Positions 30,298 through 38,221 of a DNA stretch of 64,000 nt are shown one piece after another (within the stretch, counting starts at the first letter, position 1; every line of letters starts with the position of its first letter). The stretch lies in the NCBI GenBank assembly GCA_026414765.1, contig JAOAIJ010000046.1, positions 1 to 64,000 on the forward strand, given 5' to 3'. The position numbers and the translations under genes were made by a program. The notes under the pieces were generated by a model that was given only the letters and a program-made list of their open reading frames with translations, ran no database searches and had not been told where the DNA came from. Source of the stretch: Clostridia bacterium (GTDB lineage Bacteria > Bacillota > Clostridia > Acetivibrionales > DSM-27016).

Positions 30298-31821
30298 TTA
30301 TTTGATTTCAAAAACACTTGTATTTATTTTGAATACTGAGCTCTTTATACTGGGTCCTTGACCGTAATACACCCTGTACGTATCGTTGCTTACTTTAAGT
30401 ATAGAAGGGTCAAATAAGCGGTTATCAGTTCCCGAAGATGATGCTTGCGGCAGTATGTTTTTTGGCTGGGAGAATGTCAAACCGTCCTTGGTGACAAACC
30501 CATGAAGTCCATATGGATATCCACTTAAAGGACCTTGAGGGTGGGATGTTATTATCCAATAGTACCCGTTTGACAATACAGCTATAGAAGGATCATTAAA
30601 ATTAATCAAGGAAGTTCTTTTTCCATTCTCAAAAGTAAATTTCAATCCGTCAGTCGATATCAACGAGCTGATTCCGGTCTTACCTTCATAATCAGTACTG
30701 TCTTTCCACTTTATATCATTAAATACATTATCGGTTATTACATATACCCTAATACTTCCATCCGGCAATTGGACCGCTTCCATAGCTGAATCATAAGTAG
30801 CATAGTGGTCTTCTGGCTCAATTCGGACTCCTTCATCGACAAAATTCAGCCCGTCGTCAGAAATGGCTGAAGCAAGTTTATGTTTAAGACCCTGTGAACT
30901 GTTGTAGAACAAGCCATAATACATCCTGTATTTGCCCTGCGGTGTCTTGACGACAGTAGGGTGTGCGGCATTTCTGACCCTGATGCCATCTTCCCTAGTA
31001 AAGTTAATGCCGTCTGAAGAAATAGCGGACTCAATATTACCTCCATTGCCATAATATAACCGTATTCTTCCATCATCTAGAACCAATGCATAGGGAGAAT
31101 TGCCTGAGGATATTCTTGTACCTGAATCTTCAGTATAACTGGCAACAATATTGTTTGATATAAAATTGGCTTTTAGTGAATCTACAGTTTTTTTACGTGT
31201 ATTTATCCTGTTTTCAAAATTAGTTTTATCTAACTCGTTTTTTGCTGATGAAGTTTTTTCCCTTGCTATTGCTTCCAGACTGCTGATATTGATAAAATTA
31301 TCTACTGTTGAGAGCGGCGCTTTTTCGTAGTTAGAGATAGCCTGTTCAATTTCGCTGTTAGCAGCTTGACTATTGTTATCTGTATTATTTGGTTCAGGTG
31401 TTTTGGTCGGCACAGGAGTTTTTGTTGTTTTAAAAGTTATTGTAATTTTCTTGGCGTACGGCTTCTTGGATGCATCAATAAAGGAATTTGCAGGGACAGT
31501 GAGGATATAGTCTGTCAAATATTGCAGTGCTGTATTTGGTTTGATTGTTACTTTTGTTTTGCTTATGCTTACTTTAAGCGCGACTGTTTTTTTGTTGCTG
31601 GAAGTGATAGTAATATTTTTATAATTGCTCCCCTGAGAGACATTTTTGTTAAAGGTAAGTATTACTGAAGTGTCTACCCTTACGTTTTCTTGTTTGTTTT
31701 TTATGCTTACACTGAGTAGGGATAATGCTGCTGGATTAGAAGCAGCTGCAGTTGGACTGCTGATCATTATTATGTGTAAAATAAGGCAAACGCATACGAT
31801 AATCGATATTGCTTTTTTCAC
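30298..31821 (-). CDS. secreted protein with Ig-like domain and beta-propeller-like repeats
   Basis: 507 residues; start GTG at 31821 behind AAGGGGG. There is an N-terminal signal peptide (KKAISIIVCVCLILHIIM, cleavage near AAAS). Residues about 33-130 form a bacterial Ig-like (Big_5/SbsA-like) domain with VDTSVILTFNKNV. A Pro/Thr-rich linker (TPVPTKTPEPNNT) and a helical segment follow. Residues about 225-507 carry repeated blades with SSDGINFT, SDDGLNF, STDGLKF and TKDGLTF, plus phrases such as RIRLYYGNGG and YRMYYGLFY. This resembles the five-bladed propeller of GH32/43/68-like or sialidase-like proteins, but no catalytic residues can be assigned. Probably extracellular or cell-surface, perhaps carbohydrate-related. 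Confidence 0.8.
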   Translation of the reverse strand: MKKAISIIVCVCLILHIIMISSPTAAASNPAALSLLSVSIKNKQENVRVDTSVILTFNKNVSQGSNYKNITITSSNKKTVALKVSISKTKVTIKPNTALQYLTDYILTVPANSFIDASKKPYAKKITITFKTTKTPVPTKTPEPNNTDNNSQAANSEIEQAISNYEKAPLSTVDNFINISSLEAIAREKTSSAKNELDKTNFENRINTRKKTVDSLKANFISNNIVASYTEDSGTRISSGNSPYALVLDDGRIRLYYGNGGNIESAISSDGINFTREDGIRVRNAAHPTVVKTPQGKYRMYYGLFYNSSQGLKHKLASAISDDGLNFVDEGVRIEPEDHYATYDSAMEAVQLPDGSIRVYVITDNVFNDIKWKDSTDYEGKTGISSLISTDGLKFTFENGKRTSLINFNDPSIAVLSNGYYWIITSHPQGPLSGYPYGLHGFVTKDGLTFSQPKNILPQASSSGTDNRLFDPSILKVSNDTYRVYYGQGPSIKSSVFKINTSVFEIK

Positions 31822-32042
31822 GGAATGGCCCCCTTTTTTAATTCAATAAATACGGAAAATTAATTAAGAATAGTTGTAGTGCTAGAGCTTATTGATATAT
31901 AATAGTATTTTACCAACTTTAATAATATTATATTACAAGATCATTGATGCTTCAACTAATAAAGAACTCTATGATGTTCACTTTTTAGCGATATTTAAAA
32001 CAACAGCTGTTTGTCATACTACTATAAAAGGGGTAAAAATCT

Positions 32043-32138
32043 ATGATCCAAAATGAGATTTATGAGCTTATGAATCAGAATCCGGGATTTTATATGGCGA
32101 CTTGCGAAAATGATCAACCGAGAGTCAGGAGGATGTGA
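32043..32138 (+). pseudogene. truncated N-terminus of a pyridoxamine-phosphate-oxidase-like flavoprotein
   Basis: 31 codons with an AAAGGGG ribosome site encode MIQNEIYELMNQNPGFYMAT and CENDQPRVRRM, which matches the first strand of general-stress PPOX-family proteins (..FYLAT.EGDQPRVR..). It then stops. The stop overlaps the start of the next PPOX-type gene (TGATG), so it is either a leftover piece or now works as a leader peptide. Confidence 0.7.
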
Positions 32139-32626
32139 TGAGGAGAAAAGATAGGGAAGTATCAAATATAGAAGAAATAAAAAGCATAATCGAAAAATGT
32201 AGGGTTTGTCATCTTGCTATGGTAGATAAAGGCTTACCGTATGTAATACCCCTTAATTTCGGCTATAAAATAGCGGATAATTCTTTGGTGTTGTTTTTTC
32301 ACAGTGCAAAGGAAGGGCGAAAAATTGATATTCTGAAAGAAAACAACGAAGTCTGTTTTGAAATGGCATATGAAGGTAAACTGGGTCATGTAGAAAATCC
32401 ATGCAATTCGGGGTACTATTTTGAAAGTGTACATGGATTCGGTCATGTTGAATTCATTGAGGATATTGATGAAAAATGTAATGCACTAACACAGTTAATG
32501 AAACATCAGACAAATCAAGACTTCATATTTACAGAAATGCAAGCAAACAGTGTTTGTATTTTAAAGGTAGTATCCTCGAACTTTGTAGGCAAGAGAAAGC
32601 CGAATCCGAACATGCATACAGAGTAA
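32138..32626 (+). CDS. NimA-like pyridoxamine 5'-phosphate oxidase family protein
   Basis: About 162 residues; ATG 32138 is chosen because AGGAGG ends five bases upstream. The flavin split-barrel fold is suggested by CRVCHLAMVDKGLPYVIPLNFGY, FHSAKEGRKIDILKENNEVCFEM and the end segment VSSNFVGKRKPN. Relatives include the 5-nitroimidazole reductases NimA-F and many unassigned FMN proteins. Monocistronic apart from the short overlapping leader frame, and followed by a strong terminator. Confidence 0.85.
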   Translation: MRRKDREVSNIEEIKSIIEKCRVCHLAMVDKGLPYVIPLNFGYKIADNSLVLFFHSAKEGRKIDILKENNEVCFEMAYEGKLGHVENPCNSGYYFESVHGFGHVEFIEDIDEKCNALTQLMKHQTNQDFIFTEMQANSVCILKVVSSNFVGKRKPNPNMHTE

Positions 32627-32675
32627 AGTTTATTACAAGAACAATAAGATAATATAATTAATCTGGATTTATTTG

Positions 32676-32703
32676 AAACTTGACACACTTGTGTCAAGTT
32701 TTT
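32676..32703 (+). terminator. strong Rho-independent terminator after the NimA-like gene
   Basis: A 12-bp perfect stem (32676-32687 and 32690-32701) with a CT loop runs straight into a T tract. It separates the NimA-like gene from the next promoter. Confidence 0.85.
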
Positions 32704-32742
32704 GAGTTATGAACGTATTTTATCAAATATGGATATTTTGTA

Positions 32743-32790
32743 TTGACACAAAGTCTCATATTTAATATAATGAGTATGCACTCAATGAGT
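32743..32790 (+). promoter_or_regulatory. consensus promoter with TGAGT/ACTCA operator array
   Basis: TTGACA (32743-32748), a 17-bp spacer and TATAAT (32766-32771) form a full consensus promoter. TGAGT (32771), ACTCA (32780) and TGAGT (32786) follow at once, giving two overlapping inverted repeats over the transcription start. This fits an autoregulated TetR operator. Confidence 0.82.
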
Positions 32791-32804
32791 AAGGAGTCAA
32801 TGGA

Positions 32805-33392
32805 ATGTCTAAGACGCAAAGACAGCAACAGAAGGAGAATACTAGGCAGCTTATTATCGATGTGGCTCTGAAACAATTTGCCAAGGATGGCTTAACAGCT
32901 GCGCGGACTTCGGATATAGCAAATGCTGCAAAAGTATCACATGGCACTGTATTTGCACATTTTCCTACACGCGAGATTCTTTTGGATACTGTAATTGAAG
33001 AGTTTGGCATGCGGATTACAAATCGGCTTCATGAACTTGTAAGTGAGAATTGCGGGATCAAGGAAGCACTTGAAGCTCATGTAAAAGGACTAAGTGAGTA
33101 TGAGGGGTTTTATACCCGTTTGGTTTCTGAAGCTAGGTTAATCAATGAAAGCTCACGAAATTCATTGATTATGATACAGTCTGCCATTTCATTTCACATT
33201 AGCCAGGTTGCCGAGCGGGAGGTTAAAGCAGGTAAAATACGTCCAATTTCTGTTGCTCTCCTTTTCAATACATGGGTAGGCTTGGTACATCACTATTTAA
33301 TCAACAGTGATTTATTTGCACCAGAAAGCCCGGTTTTAGAAAGATACGGTAAGCAATTAATTGAACACTTTATAAATCTGATTACTAAATAG
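32805..33392 (+). CDS. TetR/AcrR family transcriptional regulator
   Basis: 195 residues. The N-terminal HTH TAARTSDIANAAKVSHGTVFAHFPTREILL is a standard TetR head. The C-terminal domain holds YEGFYTRLVSEARLINESSRNSL, which looks helical. Upstream lies a consensus promoter overlapped by an operator-like array, suggesting autorepression. The zinc-ribbon gene follows 16 bp downstream, so the two are likely co-transcribed. Confidence 0.92.
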   Translation: MSKTQRQQQKENTRQLIIDVALKQFAKDGLTAARTSDIANAAKVSHGTVFAHFPTREILLDTVIEEFGMRITNRLHELVSENCGIKEALEAHVKGLSEYEGFYTRLVSEARLINESSRNSLIMIQSAISFHISQVAEREVKAGKIRPISVALLFNTWVGLVHHYLINSDLFAPESPVLERYGKQLIEHFINLITK

Positions 33393-33408
33393 GAAGGGGT
33401 TAATCAAT

Positions 33409-33651
33409 ATGAAGACATGTATTGCATGTGGTATGCCAATGAAAACAAAAGAAGATTTTGCTTTGGGAGATGAAAACAAGGCTTATTGCAAATACTGTAC
33501 AAGGCCTGACGGTACAATGCAGTCCTATGATGAAAAGCTAAAGGGGATGACAGGGTTTATTATGAAAACCCAAGGGTTGGATGAAGAGGCCGCACGGAAA
33601 GCCGCCGTGGGGATGATGGCGAAGTTGCCGGCATGGAAGGATAAAAGTTAG
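33409..33651 (+). CDS. small zinc-ribbon protein
   Basis: 80 residues with CIACGMPM and YCKYCTRPDG, two Cys-x2-Cys knuckles of the 'putative zinc ribbon' family often coded beside TetR regulators or as extra domains on other proteins. Ribosome site AGGAAGGGG. Probably in an operon with the TetR gene. The function is unknown; a zinc-bound regulator partner or stress protein is possible. Confidence 0.82.
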   Translation: MKTCIACGMPMKTKEDFALGDENKAYCKYCTRPDGTMQSYDEKLKGMTGFIMKTQGLDEEAARKAAVGMMAKLPAWKDKS

Positions 33652-33668
33652 AGCAGGAGATGTGTAGG

Positions 33669-33779
33669 ATGAAATACGATAATTTTTTCTTGCCTGTCAA
33701 CAACCTTGATGAGGCAAAAAGCTACTATAACGGTGTTCTTGGGCTGGGTTTGAAGTTTGATTTTTCATCCTTGGTATAA
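33669..33779 (+). pseudogene. truncated VOC (glyoxalase/bleomycin-resistance fold) gene
   Basis: 36 codons read MKYDNFFLPVNNLDEAKSYY and NGVLGLGLKFDFSSLV, then TAA. This is the first beta-alpha-beta unit of a VOC-family protein, whose usual length is 110-130 residues. The rest is gone, so this is a deletion remnant. Confidence 0.8.
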
Positions 33780-33838
33780 CAGACTACTCAAAGACAAGTA
33801 CATTACGGGTTGAATGTTAATAGATTGGGGGTGAAAAT

Positions 33839-34303
33839 ATGGCTAAGAAATCATATAATGAAAAACTGAATGACAGCAAAAATATGCCTGAAGTCGTTGA
33901 AATTACTGATCCTAAAGCAGTTGCAAAACTTGGCGGTACAAAAATGCTTATAGCACCTCCTCTTGCCTATGATGAAATCATGAAAAAGGTACCGAAGGGT
34001 AAAGTGATTACATCGGACTACATCAGAAGTTATCTGGCCCTAAAACATGGTGCGGATTACACTTGCCAGCTGACTGCGGGAATTTTTATAAATATTGCAG
34101 CAAATGCCTCTTCGGAAAGGGGGGTGGACGAGACACCTTATTGGAGGACACTCAAAAAGGATGGGGAATTGAATGAAAAGTATCCCGGCGGTATTGATGC
34201 CCAAAAGTTCCACCTTGAAATGGAGGGTCACTTTATTATTCAAAAAGGCAAAAGACATTTTGTTAAGGATTATAAAGGGAAATTATATGAAATCTTAGAA
34301 TAA
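33839..34303 (+). CDS. MGMT-family-like protein without the alkyl-acceptor Cys
   Basis: 154 residues behind GGGGGTG. It shows KVPKGKVITSDYIRSYLALKHG, TAGIFINIAANASSERG, TPYWRTLKKDGELNEKYPGG and HFIIQKGKRHFV. This fits the winged-helix part of the O6-methylguanine methyltransferase family (annotated as MGMT family protein), but the PCHR active site is absent, so DNA binding without methyl transfer is likely. It stands alone between decayed fragments. Confidence 0.7.
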   Translation: MAKKSYNEKLNDSKNMPEVVEITDPKAVAKLGGTKMLIAPPLAYDEIMKKVPKGKVITSDYIRSYLALKHGADYTCQLTAGIFINIAANASSERGVDETPYWRTLKKDGELNEKYPGGIDAQKFHLEMEGHFIIQKGKRHFVKDYKGKLYEILE

Positions 34304-34354
34304 TATAGAAATCTTTATTAATACTTTTATATTGACTATAATATATTTGAGAGA

Positions 34355-34450
34355 TAAAAACACGATCCGGTTGGTAGTCCGGATGCAGGATATCCTGTCA
34401 GTAACCTGCCCTCCTGGGGTTGTCCGTTCTCTTGATAGTAACTTACAGGA
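34355..34450 (+). ncRNA. yjdF-motif riboswitch
   Basis: The leader contains ATCCGG...CCGGAT, the block GATGCAGGATATCCTGTCAG and AACCTGCC, followed by a C/T-rich segment just before the ribosome site AGGAGG of a yjdF homolog. Layout and conserved blocks fit the yjdF RNA class known to bind aza-aromatic compounds. Identified by context and eye; the exact ends are uncertain. Confidence 0.72.
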
Positions 34451-34460
34451 GGAAACACAA

Positions 34461-34871
34461 ATGAATACCAAATTGACGGTCTTTTTTGACGATCCTTTTT
34501 GGGTCGGAGTGTTTGAAAGGCTTGATGAAAGCTTGCTTGAAACTTCAAGAGTTGTTTTTGGTGCAGAGCCAAAGGATTATGAGGTCTATGCTTTTATCCT
34601 TGAAAATTATTTTATGCTTAAGTTCAGCAGGCCTGTTAAGGTTGAGGTTGGGTTTGAAAAAAGGATAAATCCAAAGAGACTTCAGAGAAAAGTCAGGAAA
34701 GAAACCTCTATATCAGGAATTGGTACAAAGGCGCAGCAAGCAATAAAGCTTGAGCAGGAAAGCCGGAAATCAGAGAATAAGAAGGCTTCAAAGCAAAAGC
34801 GTGAGGAAATGGAGCAGCTCAAATTTGAGAAAAGGCAGGAGAAAAAGAAGGAAAAGAAAAAAGGTCACTGA
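34461..34871 (+). CDS. yjdF: YjdF family protein
   Basis: 136 residues from ATG 34461 behind ACAGGAGG. An open frame further upstream (34332) runs through the riboswitch and is not coding. The sequence MNTKLTVFFDDPFWVGVFER, VVFGAEPKDYEVYAFILENY and LKFSRPV is diagnostic of YjdF (DUF2992). The C-terminal third is very rich in Lys/Glu/Arg and likely a charged helix. The biochemical role is unknown; control by an aza-aromatic riboswitch suggests response to toxic planar compounds. Confidence 0.9.
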   Translation: MNTKLTVFFDDPFWVGVFERLDESLLETSRVVFGAEPKDYEVYAFILENYFMLKFSRPVKVEVGFEKRINPKRLQRKVRKETSISGIGTKAQQAIKLEQESRKSENKKASKQKREEMEQLKFEKRQEKKKEKKKGH

Positions 34872-34899
34872 ACTGCAGCAAAAAAGTTGCAGTTTTTTT
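34872..34899 (+). terminator. terminator of yjdF
   Basis: An 8-bp stem ACTGCAGC / GTTGCAGT with a six-A loop and seven Ts starts one base after the yjdF stop codon. Confidence 0.85.
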
Positions 34900-34900
34900 G

Positions 34901-34936
34901 TTGACTCTCACAGTGTGTGAGGGTCTTCAATAGAAT
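34901..34936 (+). promoter_or_regulatory. MerR-type operator/promoter candidate
   Basis: TTGACT is overlapped by a dyad GACTCTCACA-N3-TGTGAGGGTC (34903-34925, one mismatch), the arrangement of MerR-family promoters with overlong spacers. A fair -10 box (TAGAAT, 34931) is too far away for normal sigma-A use. It now drives only a broken gene. Confidence 0.5.
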
Positions 34937-34972
34937 TACAATCCGGACTGTAAGACCAAGCAAGGAGGTACA

Positions 34973-35107
34973 ATGTTTAAAACTGTTTATGATGTTACAA
35001 ACAATGCTGCCTGGGCAGCTGAAACACACTTTGGACTCACGGCGGGAAAGGATTTGACCAATGAATTTGCCTCCTGTCATGCAGGTCAGCCTATACGGAT
35101 TCTGTGA
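34973..35107 (+). pseudogene. truncated cytochrome b5-like heme-binding protein
   Basis: 44 codons behind a perfect AAGGAGG. They read VYDVTNNAAWAAETHFGLTA, GKDLTNEFASCHAGQPI, the core of small cytochrome b5-like (heme/steroid-binding) proteins including the first heme His region (HFG) and the CHAG segment. The usual N-terminal strand and the C-terminal end are missing. The 3' end runs into the remains of an MFS gene on the other strand, so a deletion joined the two. Confidence 0.65.
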
Positions 35108-35493
35108 TTTATCAGGTGTTTCCGGATTTTTACAAAAGATAATGTTGATACTGTCAAAAAAGCCCCTAAAATGTCAACAAGCATTACGTATTGAAGTGTT
35201 GTTATACTCATTAAAAATGCCCCAAGCATAGGCCCCACCATAGAGGTTGCTGAGTTGATCATTTGACCGAATCCATCTGCTTTTGTTAGTTTTGATGGAG
35301 GGACTAGCTGGGGAATAGCAGCTTGCGGCAGCAAGCCTATAATACTGGCTATTGTCAATGCAAAAGCTGAGCCTGTTTCCATGGTAATTCACCAGATGGT
35401 TGAAAATTGTACGCTACTCGGACTTAATAGTGAAAATGCCTGACCTGTATAGATTGTAAAAAAAGATTTTCTCCAATTCTCATTTTGTCTCAT
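35086..35493 (-). pseudogene. decayed MFS transporter
   Basis: From ATG at 35493 the frame reads MRQNENWRKSFFTIYTGQAF, then SLLSPSSVQFSTIW, a TGA where family members have Trp, then ITMETGSAFALTIASIIGLL. It jumps at LPQA to IPQLVPPSKLTKADGFGQMI, which normally lies around TM4-TM5, so TM2-TM4 are deleted. It ends after about one more helix pair. At least a nonsense change, an internal deletion and a 3' truncation are present. Confidence 0.78.
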
Positions 35494-35497
35494 ATCA

Positions 35498-36745
35498 TTA
35501 CCTTTCAAGACAATTTACAATGATTTCTGCACATTCCATAGCTCCGTTTTCAGCAGCAATGTTTTTGCCGAGGGCTTTAGCATTTGCAACGATTTTATCA
35601 GTTAAGGCAAAGCTGATTGCATCGGCAAGCTTATCTGCAGACAATTCCTTTTTGGGAATGGGTTTTGCAGCAACCCCTAAATCATAAGCTCTATGAGCCC
35701 ATGCAAACTGATCATTGGAAAAAGGTATAACAATGCTGGGAATTCCTGCTTTAAATCCAGCCGCGGTTGTACCTGCTCCACCATGATGGCATACCGCTGA
35801 AACTCTCTCAAATAGCCATGAGTGAGGAATGCTGTCAATTGCAATGATGTTTTTCGGAAGATTTGCCGGTTTACCCATACCGCAGATTATACCACGCTTG
35901 CCGCTTTTTATAATGGCCTCCGCTGCCATTTCTGCCAGTCCATCATGCTTTTCTATGGAAGTCATACTTCCAAATCCAATGTATACAGGTTTTTCACCCG
36001 TACTTAAGAAAGCTGCAAGCTCATCGGATGGACTGTAGTCAATAGCCTCTTCGACAAACCAGTAGCCATTCTGGTGAATATTCTCGTTCCAATCATCAGG
36101 CTTTTTAAAGACGAAATTACTACAGGAGACAATGGCAGGATGTGTTTTATCTGTATGCCGTTCAAAGGGACAGCCAAAATTGTCAGGTACTTCTCCAAAA
36201 CGCTTTTTCCAGAAGCCTTTTACAGAGTTTTTTGAGGCCATCCAGAGCATTCCTTGAATCATAGCATAGCTGACTTTTTTTGTAAGAATATTGGATTGAG
36301 TTTTCCCATACATCACTACAGATAAATATTCCTTAGTCTTGTGCATTGGGAAGGGAGAAGCCAGGACAGAAGGAATACCGAATTTTTGTGCTGCGAAATA
36401 GCCGATAGTACAGCCTGGGTGGTAGATAATGAGCTCACTTCCTTCGCAAGCTGAATAGTAATCGTTTACCATGTAAACACCATATTTCTTCATTTTATTG
36501 AAAGTCAAAAGCATTTTTAAAGGATTATCAGATGAACCGGCTGCTTTCAAAAGCTTTGGATCAACGTTCAAAGTTTCAATATCTGCCTCTATTGGATAGA
36601 CATCTATTCCATAACTCCTTATAAATCCTTCAAAGCTTTTGCTTCCGGTGATGCGAATATCCTTCCCTAACTTTTTTAGCTGCTGTGCAAGAGCAATATA
36701 CGGTTGAATATCGCCACGTGAACCAGAACAAAGAATCGTAATCAT
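35498..36745 (-). CDS. GT1-family (UDP-glycosyltransferase-like) glycosyltransferase
   Basis: 415 residues. The N-terminal MITILCSGSRGDIQPYIALA matches sterol/macrolide-type GT-B enzymes. The C-terminal donor-binding signature is SAVCHHGGAGTTAAGFKAGI and VIPFSNDQFAWA. A sugar-nucleotide donor and a small hydrophobic acceptor are expected. It is divergent from a TetR gene across a short region with an operator-like dyad, so it is probably repressed until a toxic compound appears. It may glycosylate and inactivate a drug, but the substrate is unknown. Confidence 0.9.
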   Translation of the reverse strand: MITILCSGSRGDIQPYIALAQQLKKLGKDIRITGSKSFEGFIRSYGIDVYPIEADIETLNVDPKLLKAAGSSDNPLKMLLTFNKMKKYGVYMVNDYYSACEGSELIIYHPGCTIGYFAAQKFGIPSVLASPFPMHKTKEYLSVVMYGKTQSNILTKKVSYAMIQGMLWMASKNSVKGFWKKRFGEVPDNFGCPFERHTDKTHPAIVSCSNFVFKKPDDWNENIHQNGYWFVEEAIDYSPSDELAAFLSTGEKPVYIGFGSMTSIEKHDGLAEMAAEAIIKSGKRGIICGMGKPANLPKNIIAIDSIPHSWLFERVSAVCHHGGAGTTAAGFKAGIPSIVIPFSNDQFAWAHRAYDLGVAAKPIPKKELSADKLADAISFALTDKIVANAKALGKNIAAENGAMECAEIIVNCLER

Positions 36746-36880
36746 ATTTTTTTACCTCCAGTATGAGTTTGTTTGTGTAAATTCATTTTTTTATCCAATC
36801 TGTGTATTTAGCCTTCCTTTCAAAATGGGTTTGAGAATGACTGACTTCTTTATTTTTAAGTTATTTATGGATCTTGTTTT

Positions 36881-36899
36881 ATACGACAACTTGTTGTAT
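36881..36899. promoter_or_regulatory. candidate TetR operator in the GT/TetR divergent region
   Basis: ATACGACAACTTGTTGTAT is a 19-bp dyad with 9-bp arms around a central C and one mismatch. It lies upstream of the TetR ORF and between it and the divergent glycosyltransferase gene. Confidence 0.6.
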
Positions 36900-36977
36900 G
36901 ATTATAGTATACTGTTGCCCAAGACAACTATCAACCAACAATCAAGCAGTAAATGTCGGATTAAGGGAGATGTAAAA

Positions 36978-37541
36978 ATGAAGAAACAACCAGAAATCAC
37001 TGCACAGACCAGACAAAACCTGGTTGATGCATTTTGGTCTCTTTACTGTGAGAATAGGATTGAAAAGATTACAGTAAGGGAAATAACCCAGAAAGCAGGA
37101 TACAATAGAGGAACGTTCTATGAATACTTTACTGATGTGTATGATGTGCTGGAAAACATAGAGAATTCCTTGATTCCGACGCTTGATGAGCTTCCACCGC
37201 TTTCAACACCCACAGGAACAATGGGAATGCCATTGGATATGTTTCTAAAGCTTTATGAAAGAAATAGCAAGTATTATTCTGTATTGCTTGGAGACAATGG
37301 GGACCCTGCATTTGCAAGCAAACTAAAAAACTCAATCAAGCCAACTATAATGGAAGTGTTTGCTGATAAGTCAAATGTTGATCTGATGGAACTGGACTAT
37401 ATAATGGAATATACGCTTTCAGCTATGATTGGTATTATGAGCTATTGGTTTAAACAAACGGAGACTCTGACAAGTGAAAAATTGTTTGAATTGATATACC
37501 GATTGATGGAGGAGGGGGTAATGAAGCAGCTCCCAGTGTAA
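36978..37541 (+). CDS. TetR family transcriptional regulator
   Basis: 187 residues from ATG 36978 behind AGGGAGA; the frame is open from 36825 but that part overlaps the likely promoter. HTH: ITVREITQKAGYNRGTFYEYFTDVYDVLENIE. The C-terminal region is helical and resembles the TetR class with C-terminal YSVLLGDNGDPAF. It probably controls the divergent glycosyltransferase and itself. Confidence 0.9.
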   Translation: MKKQPEITAQTRQNLVDAFWSLYCENRIEKITVREITQKAGYNRGTFYEYFTDVYDVLENIENSLIPTLDELPPLSTPTGTMGMPLDMFLKLYERNSKYYSVLLGDNGDPAFASKLKNSIKPTIMEVFADKSNVDLMELDYIMEYTLSAMIGIMSYWFKQTETLTSEKLFELIYRLMEEGVMKQLPV

Positions 37542-37586
37542 GAACGGAAAAATGCACAGAAATTTTTGATAAAAGGGCATTTTTTT

Positions 37587-37842
37587 ATGAAGATAACAGC
37601 TTTTGATTTGAACTCTTTTTCAAAATCTTTTGATGGTGGAAATCCGGCAGGAGTTGTACTTGCTTCCGATGAGCTTTAAGAAAAAGATATGAAAAAACTT
37701 CTGGTATTATTGGATATAGTGAAACAGCCTTTGTGATGAAGTCGGAACTGGCAGATTTCAAGGTAAGGGTTTTACACCAATTGAAGAGGTTTACATCTGT
37801 TGACATGCTATGATAGCGGCATTTCTAGTATTATTGAACTAA
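37587..37842 (+). pseudogene. PhzF-family gene remnant with two frameshifts and a stop
   Basis: Pieces in three frames follow family order: MKITAFDLNSFSKSFDGGNP with AGVVLASDEL; then GYSETAFVMKSELADFKVR; then TPIEEVYIC, TGA, HAMIAAF. In PhzF-like epimerases these read as an unbroken N-terminal domain (..GYSETAFV.., ..TP..EV.LCGHAT.AA). The stop replaces the Gly before His. The rest of the gene is absent. Confidence 0.85.
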
Positions 37843-37956
37843 AACATAGTTAAGCAAGGCAATTAAGAAACCAAAGCTGAAATTTTGAACGTACTTAGAT
37901 TTGTATTGACATGTTTCATTATATACATATAAGCATCTACTCCATATTTTTTAAAG

Positions 37957-38175
37957 GTGTCCAAAAAGCTGCTGATATATTTCTGTGAATGGACAAAACA
38001 AAAATTTACATTTGCTATTCATCCAATTTTCCCAAGGAGCCTTGTTTATGAAAATATAAAAAGTAGCGGTGCATGGAAAGGGGTTTGCATTGAATCATTT
38101 GATAGTAGATTAGCCAATATCTCACTAGACCAAATAGGAAACATCATTCCGGTGCATGATATCAAAAAGCTTTAG
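37957..38175 (+). CDS. hypothetical short ORF, possibly a 3' gene fragment
   Basis: 72 codons, GTG start, weak or no ribosome site. The stop codon lies inside the stem of a strong terminator, as expected for the true end of a gene. No family recognised. It may be the tail of a decayed gene like its left neighbours. Confidence 0.3.
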   Translation: MSKKLLIYFCEWTKQKFTFAIHPIFPRSLVYENIKSSGAWKGVCIESFDSRLANISLDQIGNIIPVHDIKKL

Positions 38176-38206
38176 AAGTGATCATTGACATCTTCTAAAG
38201 CTTTTT
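38164..38206. terminator. bidirectional terminator
   Basis: A 15-bp perfect stem (38164-38178 with 38192-38206), A-rich on the left and T-rich on the right, sits between a plus-strand frame and the minus-strand cupin gene, so it can end both transcripts. Confidence 0.88.
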
Positions 38207-38221
38207 AATAGTTTATTGATA

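Noticed and set aside
34332-34460. Upstream extension of the yjdF frame
   Set aside because: It runs through the conserved riboswitch leader; the perfect AGGAGG precedes ATG 34461.
36825-36977. Upstream extension of the third TetR gene
   Set aside because: It would cover the promoter and the 19-bp dyad, and the family start fits ATG 36978 with AGGGAGA.
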